DNA of 64,000 nucleotides. Source: CBDHGY01 sp965263325 (GTDB lineage Bacteria; Pseudomonadota; Alphaproteobacteria; Caulobacterales; Hyphomonadaceae). How positions within the stretch are numbered: position 1 is the stretch's first letter; each line of letters begins with the position of its first letter. Location: assembly GCA_965263325.1 (NCBI GenBank), contig CBDHGY010000002.1:1-64000 (forward strand). Direction: 5' to 3'. The notes under the pieces are model-generated. The model had not been told where the DNA came from and ran no database searches. It saw only the letters and a list, made by a program, of their open reading frames with translations. Made by a program: the position numbers and the translations under genes. Of the stretch, positions 52,776 to 61,517 are shown one piece after another.

Positions 52776-53525
52776 ATGAAAACGCCAGATGCGCCAGTTA
52801 TTGTCCTCGTAAACCCTCAGCTTGGGGAAAATATCGGAGCAGCCGCGCGCGTGATGGGAAATTTCGGACTGTCGGATTTGCGTATTGTTGCGCCGCGAGA
52901 TGGTTGGCCGAACCCGAAAGCGCGGCCTATGTCCGCCGGTGCGTTTGATGAGAATGTTGTCAAAGCAAGTCTCTTCGACGCGCTGGAAGAGGCGATTGCA
53001 GATCTTACTCTTGTCATGGCGACAACAGCGCGCCCGCGCGGTGTTGTTAAACCCGTTACCGATGCGCGCGGCGCAGTGGAGGCGGCTGCGCCCTATGGCG
53101 ACAAGGCAGGCATCATGTTCGGGCCGGAAGCCGCTGGCCTCAGCAATGACCATGTCGCGCTCGCGGATTTGATCATCACCTATCCGGTAAACCGAGACTT
53201 CTCTTCGCTCAATCTTGCGCAGGCCGTCGGAGTGTTTTGCCATGCCTGGGGCGCGCTTGGCGAAGGGCGCGTTGCCGAATTTGATGGTGTGGACATGCCC
53301 GCAAAGCGCGAAGACCTTATTCGAATGATGGAGCACTTTGAGGAAGAGCTTCACGCCGCGGGCTTCTTTCATCCACCCTCCAAGACGCCGTTGATGACGC
53401 AAAATCTCCGCAACGCCTTCACGCGAGCGGGGTGGACAGAGCAGGAGGTGCGTACCTTTCGCGGAGCCATTAAAGCGCTTGCGCACGGCCGTGGCAGAGC
53501 CCTGAAGAAAAAAACAGAAAAATAA
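52776..53525 (+). CDS. TrmJ-like tRNA/rRNA 2'-O-methyltransferase (SPOUT)
   Basis: A 249-residue SpoU/TrmH-family enzyme methylating a ribose in RNA, most like TrmJ of position 32 in tRNA. The knotted SAM-binding domain shows VLVNPQLGENIGAAARVMGNFG, then IMFGPEAAGLSNDHVALAD and YPVNRDFSSLNLAQAV. The C-terminal extension with FFHPPSKTPLMTQNLRNAF is a TrmJ hallmark. I choose the ATG at 52776; frames upstream are open but cross the icd promoter. It is the only gene in its transcript. Confidence 0.9.
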   Translation: MKTPDAPVIVLVNPQLGENIGAAARVMGNFGLSDLRIVAPRDGWPNPKARPMSAGAFDENVVKASLFDALEEAIADLTLVMATTARPRGVVKPVTDARGAVEAAAPYGDKAGIMFGPEAAGLSNDHVALADLIITYPVNRDFSSLNLAQAVGVFCHAWGALGEGRVAEFDGVDMPAKREDLIRMMEHFEEELHAAGFFHPPSKTPLMTQNLRNAFTRAGWTEQEVRTFRGAIKALAHGRGRALKKKTEK

Positions 53526-53532
53526 AAAAAAA

Positions 53533-53552
53533 GGGCGACCAATAAGCCGCCC
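53533..53552 (-). terminator. Terminator of the small lipoprotein gene
   Basis: Stem GGGCG/CGCCC with a partly paired interior; on the minus strand it is followed by a run of nine T residues, 27 bases after the small lipoprotein stop. Confidence 0.6.
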
Positions 53553-53578
53553 CATTATTCGATTGATCTTCGCGCCGC

Positions 53579-53833
53579 TTAAGGCGCAGATGGTTTGGAC
53601 TTTTCAGCTGTTACGATTGCTTGCTGCATGGGTGTTTCGCCAAGTGCAACAATCGTTGTTCCTGGTTGCGTTCGGTAAGCTGCAATCACTTCAGGATCGC
53701 TGGTTTCAATCACGCCGTTAGGTGTGTGTAGCCGGTACATTTCGGTGAAATCAGTTTTGACTTTTCCCGTCGACTCGCATGCGGCAAGGGAAAACGCGCA
53801 AAGGCTAGCGATGGCAAGGAGCTTTTTGTTCAT
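53579..53833 (-). CDS. Small lipoprotein of unknown function
   Basis: An 84-residue lipoprotein (lipobox LAAC, Cys at residue 19). The mature part has a short beta-rich domain (TPNGVIETSDPEVIAAYRTQ, then GTTIVALGETPMQQAI) with no known motif. Start at 53833 supported by the signal; the upstream frame to 53896 lacks it. Downstream of groEL, past the groEL terminator, on the same strand. Confidence 0.75.
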   Translation of the reverse strand: MNKKLLAIASLCAFSLAACESTGKVKTDFTEMYRLHTPNGVIETSDPEVIAAYRTQPGTTIVALGETPMQQAIVTAEKSKPSAP

Positions 53834-53901
53834 CCGAAATTCCAATCTATGATTTCCTGCAATCTCAGGTGAACTGGTTAAGTCTGCGTAAAACATAAAT
53901 A

Positions 53902-53928
53902 AAGGGCGGCCCCATCGGAGCCGCCCTT
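53902..53928 (-). terminator. Terminator of groESL
   Basis: AAGGGCGGC/GCCGCCCTT stem with a 9-base loop; on the minus strand it is followed by TATTTATGTTT. Lies 26 bases after the groEL stop. Confidence 0.88.
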
Positions 53929-53953
53929 CAAAGTATTGGGAATGTGCGTTGGT

Positions 53954-55600
53954 TTAGAAGCCCATGCCGCCCATGCCACCCATGCCACCCATATCAGGCA
54001 TGGCAGGTGCGGCTTCGTCTTTCTTCGGAGCTTCTGAAATACCAGCTTCAGTCGTGATCAGAAGGCCTGCTACAGACGCAGCATTTTGAAGCGCAGAGCG
54101 AACAACTTTGGCAGGGTCGACAACGCCCATTTCGATGAGGTTGCCATACTCTTCTGTTTGAGCGTTAAAGCCAAAGCCTTTACCTTTTCCGCCGACGACT
54201 TCATTGACCACAACAGAGCCTTCGAAGCCCGCGTTTTCAGCGATCTGACGAAGCGGCGCTTCGAGCGCCTTGCGAACGATAGCGATACCCGCATCTTCGT
54301 CGTCATTTTCGCCCGTCACATCGATGTTCTGGGCTGCTCGAAGAAGAGCTGTTCCACCGCCTGGCAGAATGCCTTCTTCAACGGCCGCACGCGTTGCGTT
54401 CAGCGCATCATCGACGCGGTCTTTCTTCTCTTTCACTTCAACCTCTGTTGCACCGCCAACTTTGATGACGGCAACGCCGCCAGCGAGTTTTGCAAGGCGC
54501 TCCTGAAGCTTCTCGCGGTCATAATCAGAAGAGGTCTCTTCAATCTGACGGCGGATCTGAGTCACGCGTGCTTCGATGTCTTTTTTCTTGCCTGCGCCAT
54601 CAACAACCGTTGTGTCATCTTTCGAGATGTTCACGCGCTTCGCGGTGCCAAGCATGTTCATCGACACGTTTTCTAGCTTGATGCCGAGGTCTTCAGAAAT
54701 AACCTGACCACCTGTCAGTACAGCGATGTCCTGCAGCATGGCTTTGCGGCGATCACCGAAGCCTGGTGCTTTTACTGCTGCGATTTTGAGGCCGCCGCGC
54801 AGCTTGTTCACAACGAGTGTCGCAAGTGCTTCCCCGTCAACATCTTCAGCGATGATCAGAAGAGGTTTCTGGCTTTGTGCAACAGCTTCCAGAATTGGAA
54901 GCATTGGTTGTAGAGAAGAGAGCTTTGACTCGTGGAGCAGGATCACTGGATCATCAAGCTCTGCTGTCATCTTGTCTGCATTTGTGATGAAGTAAGGAGA
55001 CAGGTAGCCGCGATCGAACTGCATGCCTTCAACAACGTCTAGCTCAGTGTCGAGGGATTTTGCTTCCTCAACAGTGATGACGCCTTCATTGCCAACTTTT
55101 TCCATCGCTTCAGCGATCATGTCACCCACTTCAGTGTCACCATTTGCTGAGATCGTGCCGACTTGAGCGATCTCTTCATTGGTTTTTACTTTCTTGGAGT
55201 GGTGTGCGAGGTCTGAAATTACTTCAGTCACCGCTTTGTCGATGCCGCGCTTCAGATCCATCGGGTTCATGCCAGCTGCGACACGTTTCATGCCTTCGCG
55301 AACGATTGCGTGAGCGAGAACCGTTGCGGTCGTTGTTCCGTCACCAGCAACGTCGTTTGCTTTGGAGGCAACTTCGCGCAGCATTTGCGCGCCCATATTT
55401 TCCAGCTTGTCTTCAAGCTCGATTTCTTTTGCAACGGTTACGCCGTCTTTCGTTGTGCGCGGAGCACCAAAAGACTTTTCGATAACGACGTTACGGCCTT
55501 TAGGGCCAAGTGTTACGCGAACCGCGTTTGCCAGCGTCTCGACACCGCGGAACATTTTCTCGCGAGCATCAGCGCCAAATACGACATGTTTAGCAGCCAT
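53954..55600 (-). CDS. groL: Chaperonin GroEL
   Basis: A 548-residue 60-kDa chaperonin subunit that folds proteins in a double-ring with GroES. Clear landmarks: AAKHVVFGADAREKMFRGVE at the start, GPKGRNVVIEKSFGAP, AGDGTTTATVLAHAI (ATP site) and EDVDGEALATLVVNKLRG, with the Gly-Met tail GGMGGMGGMGF. Co-transcribed with groES, 51 bases upstream. Confidence 0.99.
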   Translation of the reverse strand: MAAKHVVFGADAREKMFRGVETLANAVRVTLGPKGRNVVIEKSFGAPRTTKDGVTVAKEIELEDKLENMGAQMLREVASKANDVAGDGTTTATVLAHAIVREGMKRVAAGMNPMDLKRGIDKAVTEVISDLAHHSKKVKTNEEIAQVGTISANGDTEVGDMIAEAMEKVGNEGVITVEEAKSLDTELDVVEGMQFDRGYLSPYFITNADKMTAELDDPVILLHESKLSSLQPMLPILEAVAQSQKPLLIIAEDVDGEALATLVVNKLRGGLKIAAVKAPGFGDRRKAMLQDIAVLTGGQVISEDLGIKLENVSMNMLGTAKRVNISKDDTTVVDGAGKKKDIEARVTQIRRQIEETSSDYDREKLQERLAKLAGGVAVIKVGGATEVEVKEKKDRVDDALNATRAAVEEGILPGGGTALLRAAQNIDVTGENDDEDAGIAIVRKALEAPLRQIAENAGFEGSVVVNEVVGGKGKGFGFNAQTEEYGNLIEMGVVDPAKVVRSALQNAASVAGLLITTEAGISEAPKKDEAAPAMPDMGGMGGMGGMGF

Positions 55601-55651
55601 GTTGGTCTACCTTTTCTTTAAGAGTGTTAGAGGGGATTATGGGAGCGAGGT

Positions 55652-55942
55652 TTACTTCTCGAGCACGCCCATAATGTCGCTTTCTTTCATGATCAGCAGC
55701 TCTTCGCCATCGACCGTAACTTCTGTGCCAGACCATTTGCCGAAAAGGATGTGGTCTTTCACTTTAACATCGAGAGGAACGCGCTCATTATCGTCACCAA
55801 TTGCTCCGTTACCCACAGCAACAACGACGCCTTCCTGAGGCTTTTCTTTGGCTGTATCCGGAATAATGATGCCGCCTGCTGTTTTCTCTTCTTCTTTGAC
55901 GCGGCGGACGACCACGCGGTCATGTAAAGGGCGTAGTTTCAT
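55652..55942 (-). CDS. groS: Co-chaperonin GroES
   Basis: A 96-residue lid of the GroEL chamber. Start MKLRPLHDRVVVRRVKEEEK, mobile loop KTAGGIIIPDTAKEKP, end ESDIMGVLEK; length and residues standard. First gene of the groESL operon, with a CIRCE-like operator upstream. Confidence 0.99.
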   Translation of the reverse strand: MKLRPLHDRVVVRRVKEEEKTAGGIIIPDTAKEKPQEGVVVAVGNGAIGDDNERVPLDVKVKDHILFGKWSGTEVTVDGEELLIMKESDIMGVLEK

Positions 55943-56005
55943 ATCGCTAACCTTTAGCTAGTATGTTGAACTTATTGCATTTTAACAGTCGAGGGATTGC
56001 CAAAT

Positions 56006-56032
56006 TAGCACTCTCCTCCATCGGCTGCTAAC
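56006..56032. promoter_or_regulatory. CIRCE-like HrcA operator of groESL
   Basis: TTAGCACTC, nine-base spacer, GGCTGCTAA. The first arm is the exact CIRCE consensus and the second matches GAGTGCTAA at seven of nine positions. Located 63 bases upstream of the groES start, it is the expected binding site of the heat-shock repressor HrcA. Confidence 0.88.
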
Positions 56033-56160
56033 AGCATAACGTGAAGTAGGAGCTCGAGCCTTTGACGTCAACTGCGGGGAGGGATATTTTTGTCGCCACA
56101 AGCAAAGGCGGGGCCCGACGGATCAAATTCCTGACCCTCGCGAGTTTATAATGCGCGTTG

Positions 56161-56766
56161 TTAAGACTTCAGGCGTTCAATCGCTGCCTTTACCAGAGGC
56201 AGTCGGTCATTCCCGAAAAACATATCATCGCCAAGAAACATCGTCGGCGACCCGAACCCGCCGCGATCAATGACATTCTGAGTGTTGGCTTTTAATTGGT
56301 CTTTTATTTCGGGGGTCTGGATAGCAGCGAGAACAGACGCAGCATCTGCTCCGATGTCATTTAAAATCGACTCGAGTACGCTTTCATCTGCGATGTCTTT
56401 TTCTTCGCCCCAATATTCCTCAAACAGCCTGGTCGCGAATGGAACCAGTCGTTTTTCTTCTTTCAAAACCAGACACGCTCGCATTGCTTTGACCGAATTG
56501 ATCGGAAATATGCGCGGCGGGAAGACAATTTTTAATCCCGCCAGCTGAGCCCAGTCACGCATATCCTTCAAATGGTATCGCGCTTTGACTTTGACGGGCT
56601 TGGCGCGCCCTTCGTAAACCGAAGGATTTACCGTATTGAATATGCCGCCCACAAGAATAGGCTTCCAGTCAACCTCTATGCCTAATTCATCGGCGAGCGG
56701 CTGGACATTGTGGAAAGCGAGATATGTCCAAGGGGATGAACAATCGAAGAAGAATTCCAGCTTCAT
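56161..56766 (-). CDS. DsbA-family isomerase (2-hydroxychromene-2-carboxylate isomerase-like)
   Basis: A 201-residue thioredoxin-fold enzyme of the kappa-GST/NahD type. Features: FFFDCSSPWTYLAFHNVQPL (active-site Ser in SSPWTY), KPILVGGIFN and DRGGFGSPTMFLGDDMFFGNDRL. This family isomerises aromatic-ring-cleavage products or acts as a glutathione-dependent reductase. Start overlaps the thioesterase stop by one base. Last gene of the run from 60.1 kb. Confidence 0.9.
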   Translation of the reverse strand: MKLEFFFDCSSPWTYLAFHNVQPLADELGIEVDWKPILVGGIFNTVNPSVYEGRAKPVKVKARYHLKDMRDWAQLAGLKIVFPPRIFPINSVKAMRACLVLKEEKRLVPFATRLFEEYWGEEKDIADESVLESILNDIGADAASVLAAIQTPEIKDQLKANTQNVIDRGGFGSPTMFLGDDMFFGNDRLPLVKAAIERLKS

Positions 56767-57257
56767 TACGACTGTACCTTTTGGGTTTCCTTCGTTGGTC
56801 CGCCGAGTTCATCCATTGTGCGGATAGCTTTCGCCGCACTAATCCGCGCGAGATGACGACCCTTTTCGTCTTTCCAATCTGCTTCGACAAAACCCGTCGT
56901 GCGTCCTCGTGAGACAAGCCGGCCTTCTATTGTAATCAAGCCAAGTCCGACTGGGCGGAAGATGCGGGTCTGCAGTTCCATTGTGGTGAACCACTCACCG
57001 TCTTCCAGCGCGGAGGCCATTGTCATGGAGACGATGTGATCAGAAAAGCCGGCCACCCAGCCTCCGAAGACGCGGCCAGAATTGATATCCCGAGAACCAT
57101 CATTCGGCCATTCATAAAGGGTCCGTCCGTATGATACGTCTTTCAGCCAGAGATCGGGACGTATGCCCATACTTTTAAGACCGGCAGGCATTTCCCAGGA
57201 ACCGTCTTTCAGGCTTTCAAAGAACGCTGACTGCTGTGATGAGAGCTCGGTTCGCAC
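56766..57257 (-). CDS. PaaI-type hotdog thioesterase
   Basis: A 163-residue acyl-CoA thioesterase of the hotdog fold. Visible: NSGRVFGGWVAGFSDHIVSMTMASALEDG (the glycine/asp helix region) and TTMELQTRIFRPVGLGLITIEGRLVSRGR. GTG start directly after the SDR stop. Together with the SDR and the isomerase it suggests breakdown of an organic acid or aromatic compound as CoA thioesters. Confidence 0.88.
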   Translation of the reverse strand: MRTELSSQQSAFFESLKDGSWEMPAGLKSMGIRPDLWLKDVSYGRTLYEWPNDGSRDINSGRVFGGWVAGFSDHIVSMTMASALEDGEWFTTMELQTRIFRPVGLGLITIEGRLVSRGRTTGFVEADWKDEKGRHLARISAAKAIRTMDELGGPTKETQKVQS

Positions 57258-58022
57258 TTAAATAGTTGCCCCGCCATCGATCACCATTTTTTGCCCTGTC
57301 ATATATGCGCCTGCATCAGATGCTAGGAAAACCGCCGCCCCAGCAATTTCCATTGGCATACCGATTCGCTTCATCGGCGTACCGGCAAGCGCCGGCTTCA
57401 GGTTTGCTTCATCTTCCCACAAAGCGCGCGCAAAATCAGTTTTGATCAGTCCGGGTGCGATACAGTTAACGCGGACATTCTCTCTGCCGTACTCGACGGC
57501 GAGGTTCCGCGCGAGCTGAAAGTCAGCCGCTTTGGAAATGTTGTAAGCGCCTATGATCGGCGAGCCGCGCAGCCCCCCAATCGACGACACAATAATAATT
57601 GATCCATCTTTGCGCTCGCGCATTTGAGGCGCGCACATCTGAATTAGCCAGTGATTTGAAACAACATTGTTTTGCAGAATTTTTGTGAATTCGTCATCGG
57701 ATATACCTTCCATCGGCCCATAGTAGGGATTGGAGGCAGCATTACATACACAAATATCAATCTTACCGAATGCTGCGTTTGTGGCATCGACCATCGCTTG
57801 CAGCGCCGCTTTGTCTGAAATGTTTGCTGGGTGAGCGATCGCTGTCCCCTCGCCAAATCGGTCGTTCAGCTCAGCGGCGACTTCCTGACAGGGGCCAGGC
57901 TTGCGGGAAGAAATGGTAACCTTAGCGCCGTGCTCTGCAAAGGCTTCAGCAACCGCCTTGCCGATGCCGCGCGATGAGCCTGTGATGACGGCGGATTTTC
58001 CAGACAAATCGAATAAGCTCAT
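57258..58022 (-). CDS. SDR-family oxidoreductase
   Basis: A 254-residue NAD(P)-dependent short-chain dehydrogenase. The cofactor motif is TGSSRGIGKAVAEAF, NAAS stands for the NNAG motif, and the Ser-Tyr-Lys triad is in SSIGG and YNISKAAD. Resembles 3-oxoacyl-[ACP] reductase and cyclohexanol-type dehydrogenases. Its start overlaps the DUF423 stop (ATGA). Confidence 0.93.
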   Translation of the reverse strand: MSLFDLSGKSAVITGSSRGIGKAVAEAFAEHGAKVTISSRKPGPCQEVAAELNDRFGEGTAIAHPANISDKAALQAMVDATNAAFGKIDICVCNAASNPYYGPMEGISDDEFTKILQNNVVSNHWLIQMCAPQMRERKDGSIIIVSSIGGLRGSPIIGAYNISKAADFQLARNLAVEYGRENVRVNCIAPGLIKTDFARALWEDEANLKPALAGTPMKRIGMPMEIAGAAVFLASDAGAYMTGQKMVIDGGATI

Positions 58023-58471
58023 GGTGTTTCCTCTCTCAAACTATTTTGGGATTTTAGCTTTGATAGAGGGGCCGAGGCAGTCTGGCGAGGGGTTACCCAG
58101 CGTGACCGCAAAGACAAGAGGAATATCAGTCCCCAGCCGATCAGCATACCCGTTCCGCCGATCGGAGTGATTGCCCCAAGCCATCGCGGCGCGCCGAGCG
58201 CCATCGCGTACAATGTCCCGGCAAAAATCAGGGCTCCGATCGTCAGGAACAAACACGCAACCGTCAGACGACTTGCAAAGCTCGACAAGCTTATCGATAG
58301 CGCCGCGCCGGCATGGACCAACAAATAAAAGGTGGCCGTTTCCCACCAACCAGATTGCTCGACACTCAGCGCATCACCGAGCGAGTGCGCCCCAAAAGCA
58401 CCGAAGGTGACGGCGCTAAAACCAGATAGCGCTGCTAGCAAGATTGTCAGTCTTGCTATGGTAACCCCCAA
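58019..58471 (-). CDS. DUF423 membrane protein
   Basis: A 150-residue protein with about four transmembrane helices, of the DUF423 family (FGAFGAHSLGDALS, then FYLLVHAGAALSIS and APRWLGAITPIGGTGMLIG). Function unknown. The only credible start is a TTG at 58471, 16 bases inside the end of the DUF262 gene, which suggests translational coupling. The C-terminal 25 residues are a hydrophilic tail. Confidence 0.88.
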   Translation of the reverse strand: MGVTIARLTILLAALSGFSAVTFGAFGAHSLGDALSVEQSGWWETATFYLLVHAGAALSISLSSFASRLTVACLFLTIGALIFAGTLYAMALGAPRWLGAITPIGGTGMLIGWGLIFLLSLRSRWVTPRQTASAPLSKLKSQNSLREETP

Positions 58472-60114
58472 TCACTTGCGAGAATATCAGCAAGCTTGTT
58501 GGTGCGGGTTCTTACAACATCGGCCGTCCAGAGCTCTTCAGTTTCCAGATCACGAGTCAGCGCAAACAGCGGTTGGCTTTCTGCATCAAAGTAGATGGAC
58601 TTTTTGTCCTGATAGCCCAGCCGGTCAGCTTTTTGATTGACCGCATGTGGCAACAGAACAAAGTTCCCGATGGTGTCGCAAAGTTCTCGCCGAATATGCG
58701 GGTTTGGCCATACGCGAAGCCAGGGCGACTCTTCTCCTGGATTGCGGGGCAAAACATGCTCGACTGTTGCATCAGATTCCGGCGCAAGATCGCGCCCGTT
58801 TTGGATGGCTGCATTCAAGCGCAGTGCAAGAGCACGGCGCTGACCGAAAGTAGCAAACCGGCCGCTTAATCGTTCGCGAACCTTGCGCCCATCTTCCTTT
58901 GAAATTGAGAACGGGCCGCGCTTAGAAAACAGCAATTTGTTGTTGCCAATCGCATCAATCACTTTGCGATAGCGTTTATTGCGCTGGTCACGATTATGAA
59001 CAACAAGCATAATTGTATAAGCAAGTCGCTCAAGACCAGAGAAAAACTCAGCAGCGTCGTCGGCTGAGCCGCGCTGCTCGACCAGGTATTTCAATGCGGC
59101 AGCGCGCCAGACATAGTGGTCAAGTGCGCGCAGGCGGTTGAGGTATTTTGCAACTTTTGCAGACTCGCCGCCAAAATCGATCTCTCCAGTAGAGATTTCT
59201 TCATATGCGCGCACATATAGCGGCAACAATTCGTCGAGGAACGTTCGCGGGTCCACGCGTGTAAGAACGGCTCTTTGAAAACCGCTGACAAGATCGCCTT
59301 TAGAGCTGCGATCATAAAGAAAACGAATTTGCCGCAGCAGGTCATCAAAAGCGGATCCTCCGAGGCGTGCCTCGTATTCGGACCAGGCAGTCGAGTACTT
59401 ATTCGCCTCTTCAACACCAAATTTTGCGCGTTCAAATAGGTCAGTCTTGATAATATCGTGCGAGTTCGGCTCCTTGCCTCTTGTGTTCAGGACGCGGAAG
59501 ACTTTGTAGCCTGCATCCCGGTCAGCTACGGACACGCGCACCATCGCGCATCCATTGATAATGATGTAGGCTAGTTTTCGCCGCGTGGGCGGCTCGAGCT
59601 CGCGCAGCGCCTTAACGAATGCGCTGGTGTTTTCTCGCATGCGCTTTTGGCTGTCACTTTCCCCAGGATCATGATCGGCCTGGAGTGTGGCACCTTTCTG
59701 TTGGACCGTTTCGCGGAAATAGGGGCCGTCAACATGATTGAGTGTCAGTCGCCACCGGGCTTCTTCATCAAATCTGGGGCGCGCTTCGTCTCCGATCAGC
59801 GCATGCAATTGTTCTTTTTCAGCGGGGTCGTTTTCGAGATCGCGCAAAACGGCGAGGAGAATTGTCAGCGTGGTCAATCGCTGCTGCCCGTCAACAATTT
59901 CTAAGGGGCCTTCGGGCTTGTCACGTACAACAACAATTGCTCCCACAAAATGGGGCATATTGTTTTCGGCCGCTTCCATAAAATCGCCCAGCAATTCCAG
60001 GCCTTCTTTCACGCCCCATGAATAGCTTCTCTGATATGGTGGCATTACAAGATGCTCACCTTGTGCGAACAGACCTTTTAGAGCTGTTTCGCGCGAGGTC
60101 ACTCCAATTTCCAT
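58456..60114 (-). CDS. DUF262/DUF1524 (GmrSD-like) protein
   Basis: A 552-residue protein with the architecture of GmrSD/type IV restriction or related defence nucleases. The N-terminal DUF262 domain has YQRSYSWG and the DGQQRLTTL motif (near residue 75), a ParB-like NTPase/nuclease module. The C-terminal DUF1524 domain has the His-Me type nuclease residues in ATVEHVLPRNPGEE and IGNFVLLPHAVNQKADRLGYQDKKSIY in pieces. All key residues appear intact. It lies in a run with metabolic genes rather than with other defence genes, so housekeeping alternatives cannot be excluded. Confidence 0.9.
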   Translation of the reverse strand: MEIGVTSRETALKGLFAQGEHLVMPPYQRSYSWGVKEGLELLGDFMEAAENNMPHFVGAIVVVRDKPEGPLEIVDGQQRLTTLTILLAVLRDLENDPAEKEQLHALIGDEARPRFDEEARWRLTLNHVDGPYFRETVQQKGATLQADHDPGESDSQKRMRENTSAFVKALRELEPPTRRKLAYIIINGCAMVRVSVADRDAGYKVFRVLNTRGKEPNSHDIIKTDLFERAKFGVEEANKYSTAWSEYEARLGGSAFDDLLRQIRFLYDRSSKGDLVSGFQRAVLTRVDPRTFLDELLPLYVRAYEEISTGEIDFGGESAKVAKYLNRLRALDHYVWRAAALKYLVEQRGSADDAAEFFSGLERLAYTIMLVVHNRDQRNKRYRKVIDAIGNNKLLFSKRGPFSISKEDGRKVRERLSGRFATFGQRRALALRLNAAIQNGRDLAPESDATVEHVLPRNPGEESPWLRVWPNPHIRRELCDTIGNFVLLPHAVNQKADRLGYQDKKSIYFDAESQPLFALTRDLETEELWTADVVRTRTNKLADILASDWGLP

Positions 60115-60509
60115 GAACGCTACTTTCTTTTAATGTGCCTTTGGTTAGCGCTTGCACGGGTTCGCAGCAACGTAATTTGAACAGCTTCGTCGTAAGTGTT
60201 GTAGGGGTGACACAAGTCAAAAATTAACTCTATTTATCAACAATATCTGAGCCAATTTGGGGGAATTATCACGGTGAACTATCCCCTCTGAAAGTCGGTA
60301 CTCTTAAGACCGAGTTTGTTGGGAATCTGCATTTGCCGATGATGTTTGTTTATTTGTTGGTGCATCGGTTTGCACTGGCCACTTTGCTTCCAATCCGCAC
60401 CGATGAGCTGAGCCTATGCTGCAAGCGCGAGATTGATTCGCGTTCAGAATTCAAGAAAGGATAAACCGCGATTTTTCGCTGTCGGTAATATGACTGGATA
60501 TATGTGTAG
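60115..60509. other. Intergenic region between divergent genes
   Basis: 395 bases with promoters for the DUF262 gene (left) and the lipoprotein gene (right). An imperfect palindrome GGGGAATTATCAC..GTGAACTATCCCC lies at about 60262-60288. A 41-codon frame from 60341 has no ribosome site and no family resemblance, so it is not called. Confidence 0.4.
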
Positions 60510-61238
60510 ATGCGACGAACATTTATACCCCTATTAATTGCGCTGCTTGCAGCTTGCGGCGGAGCGGGAACACCAGCAACCAATGATCCTAGTGGCACAC
60601 CAATTCGGGAACCGATTGCCCCTCATCAATTTGCACTTATCCCATGCAAACCGCAGAACGGTATTTCAGTACCGCAATGCCGCCTGCTTGCAGCAGGGGG
60701 CAAATATTTCCTGATGGGCGCGCCAGAGGGTGCTCTATCGAATTTACTCGAATCAGAGATCGCCCTGTTGGACGGCGTGCTGCTGTTTAATCTCTTACCG
60801 GATCAAATAGACGGTTTGGACCATGTGCGAAACGAGACCTGGAATCGCGGGCGATCGCAGGCTTTGCTTGTTGCGGGGCCGGAAGGAACAGAGGCTTTCA
60901 CATCCGGAATCGACTCGGCCTATGAAATCCCAGATGCGGAGTGGTTTTCGCTCAATCCGCCGCCCGGCGGCTATGACGCATCTTTAATGAAGCCGCTTGA
61001 GGTTTTACCTAGCAATGAGAGCGGAACCCGGGTTGTAAATACTGGCGATTTGATCGTACGCGGATTTTACACGCCCAGCGGCGCGATCGTTTACCAGGTG
61101 GAATATTCGGGTTTGGTTGCCAGCATTGGCGGGTCGTGCAGTCCTATAGAAGACTTAGAGTATTTATCTGAGCTTTCTGCAGGCAGCGTTATTTCGACTT
61201 GCGATCACGCCGACGAGCCGGTCTATCTCATTGAGTAA
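60510..61238 (+). CDS. Lipoprotein resembling a metal-less metallo-beta-lactamase fold
   Basis: A 242-residue lipoprotein (lipobox LAAC, Cys at residue 16). The order of segments follows metallo-beta-lactamase-fold hydrolases of the RNase Z-like type: LDGVLLFNLLPDQIDGLDHV where HxHxDHIDGL is expected, LLVAGPEGTEAFTSGIDSAYE where VYGPxGTE..GF..AY is expected, and IVYQVEYSGLVASIGG where a Y.F.Y.GrSVVISGDT end is expected. The metal ligands are lost (FNLLPDQ in place of THxHSDH; GGSC in place of GDT). I infer a catalytically dead or repurposed member, anchored in a membrane. It is monocistronic; no partner visible. Confidence 0.6.
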   Translation: MRRTFIPLLIALLAACGGAGTPATNDPSGTPIREPIAPHQFALIPCKPQNGISVPQCRLLAAGGKYFLMGAPEGALSNLLESEIALLDGVLLFNLLPDQIDGLDHVRNETWNRGRSQALLVAGPEGTEAFTSGIDSAYEIPDAEWFSLNPPPGGYDASLMKPLEVLPSNESGTRVVNTGDLIVRGFYTPSGAIVYQVEYSGLVASIGGSCSPIEDLEYLSELSAGSVISTCDHADEPVYLIE

Positions 61239-61267
61239 ATAAGGAAATCAGGTATCTCCCGAGACAA

Positions 61268-61300
61268 CGGGGCTCGCACGGATTTGCCGTACAAGCCCCG
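61268..61300 (+). terminator. Hairpin after the lipoprotein gene
   Basis: CGGGGCT/AGCCCCG outer stem and ACGG/CCGT inner stem, 29 bases after the stop codon. There is no T-run, so termination is likely but inefficient. Confidence 0.5.
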
Positions 61301-61308
61301 CGCTCCCC

Positions 61309-61517
61309 CCAATTCGCCCCCTCGCGCGGCCACCCCTCTGGCCGCAAGCGAATTGGTTCCACAAGATATCTATGCCTCTCGACGTGCACGGGTCAAAGAA
61401 ATGTCTACAGTGCGCTCAGGAATCGCAAACAATGTGTGTCTACACGGACACGGCTTTTTCGAGGTGAAATTAACCCCTTCAAAATAAACGAATTGGTGTA
61501 ATTCGTTAACCAATTCG
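61309..61517. repeat. CCAATTCG/CGAATTGG inverted-motif cluster
   Basis: The octamer CCAATTCG occurs at 61309-61316 and 61510-61517, and its complement CGAATTGG at 61349-61356 and 61489-61496. The first pair encloses GCGGCC/GGCCGC and forms one nested stem-loop (61309-61356). The second pair overlaps a competing repeat (AACGAATT/AATTCGTT), so two alternative folds are possible. Confidence 0.65.

Noticed and set aside
60341..60466. Short 41-codon frame upstream of the MBL-like lipoprotein
   Set aside because: No ribosome site and nothing recognisable in the product; treated as non-coding.
61284..61487. Pro/Ala-rich frame upstream of the TipF-like gene
   Set aside because: The composition comes from GC-rich stem-loops, and there is no ribosome site.
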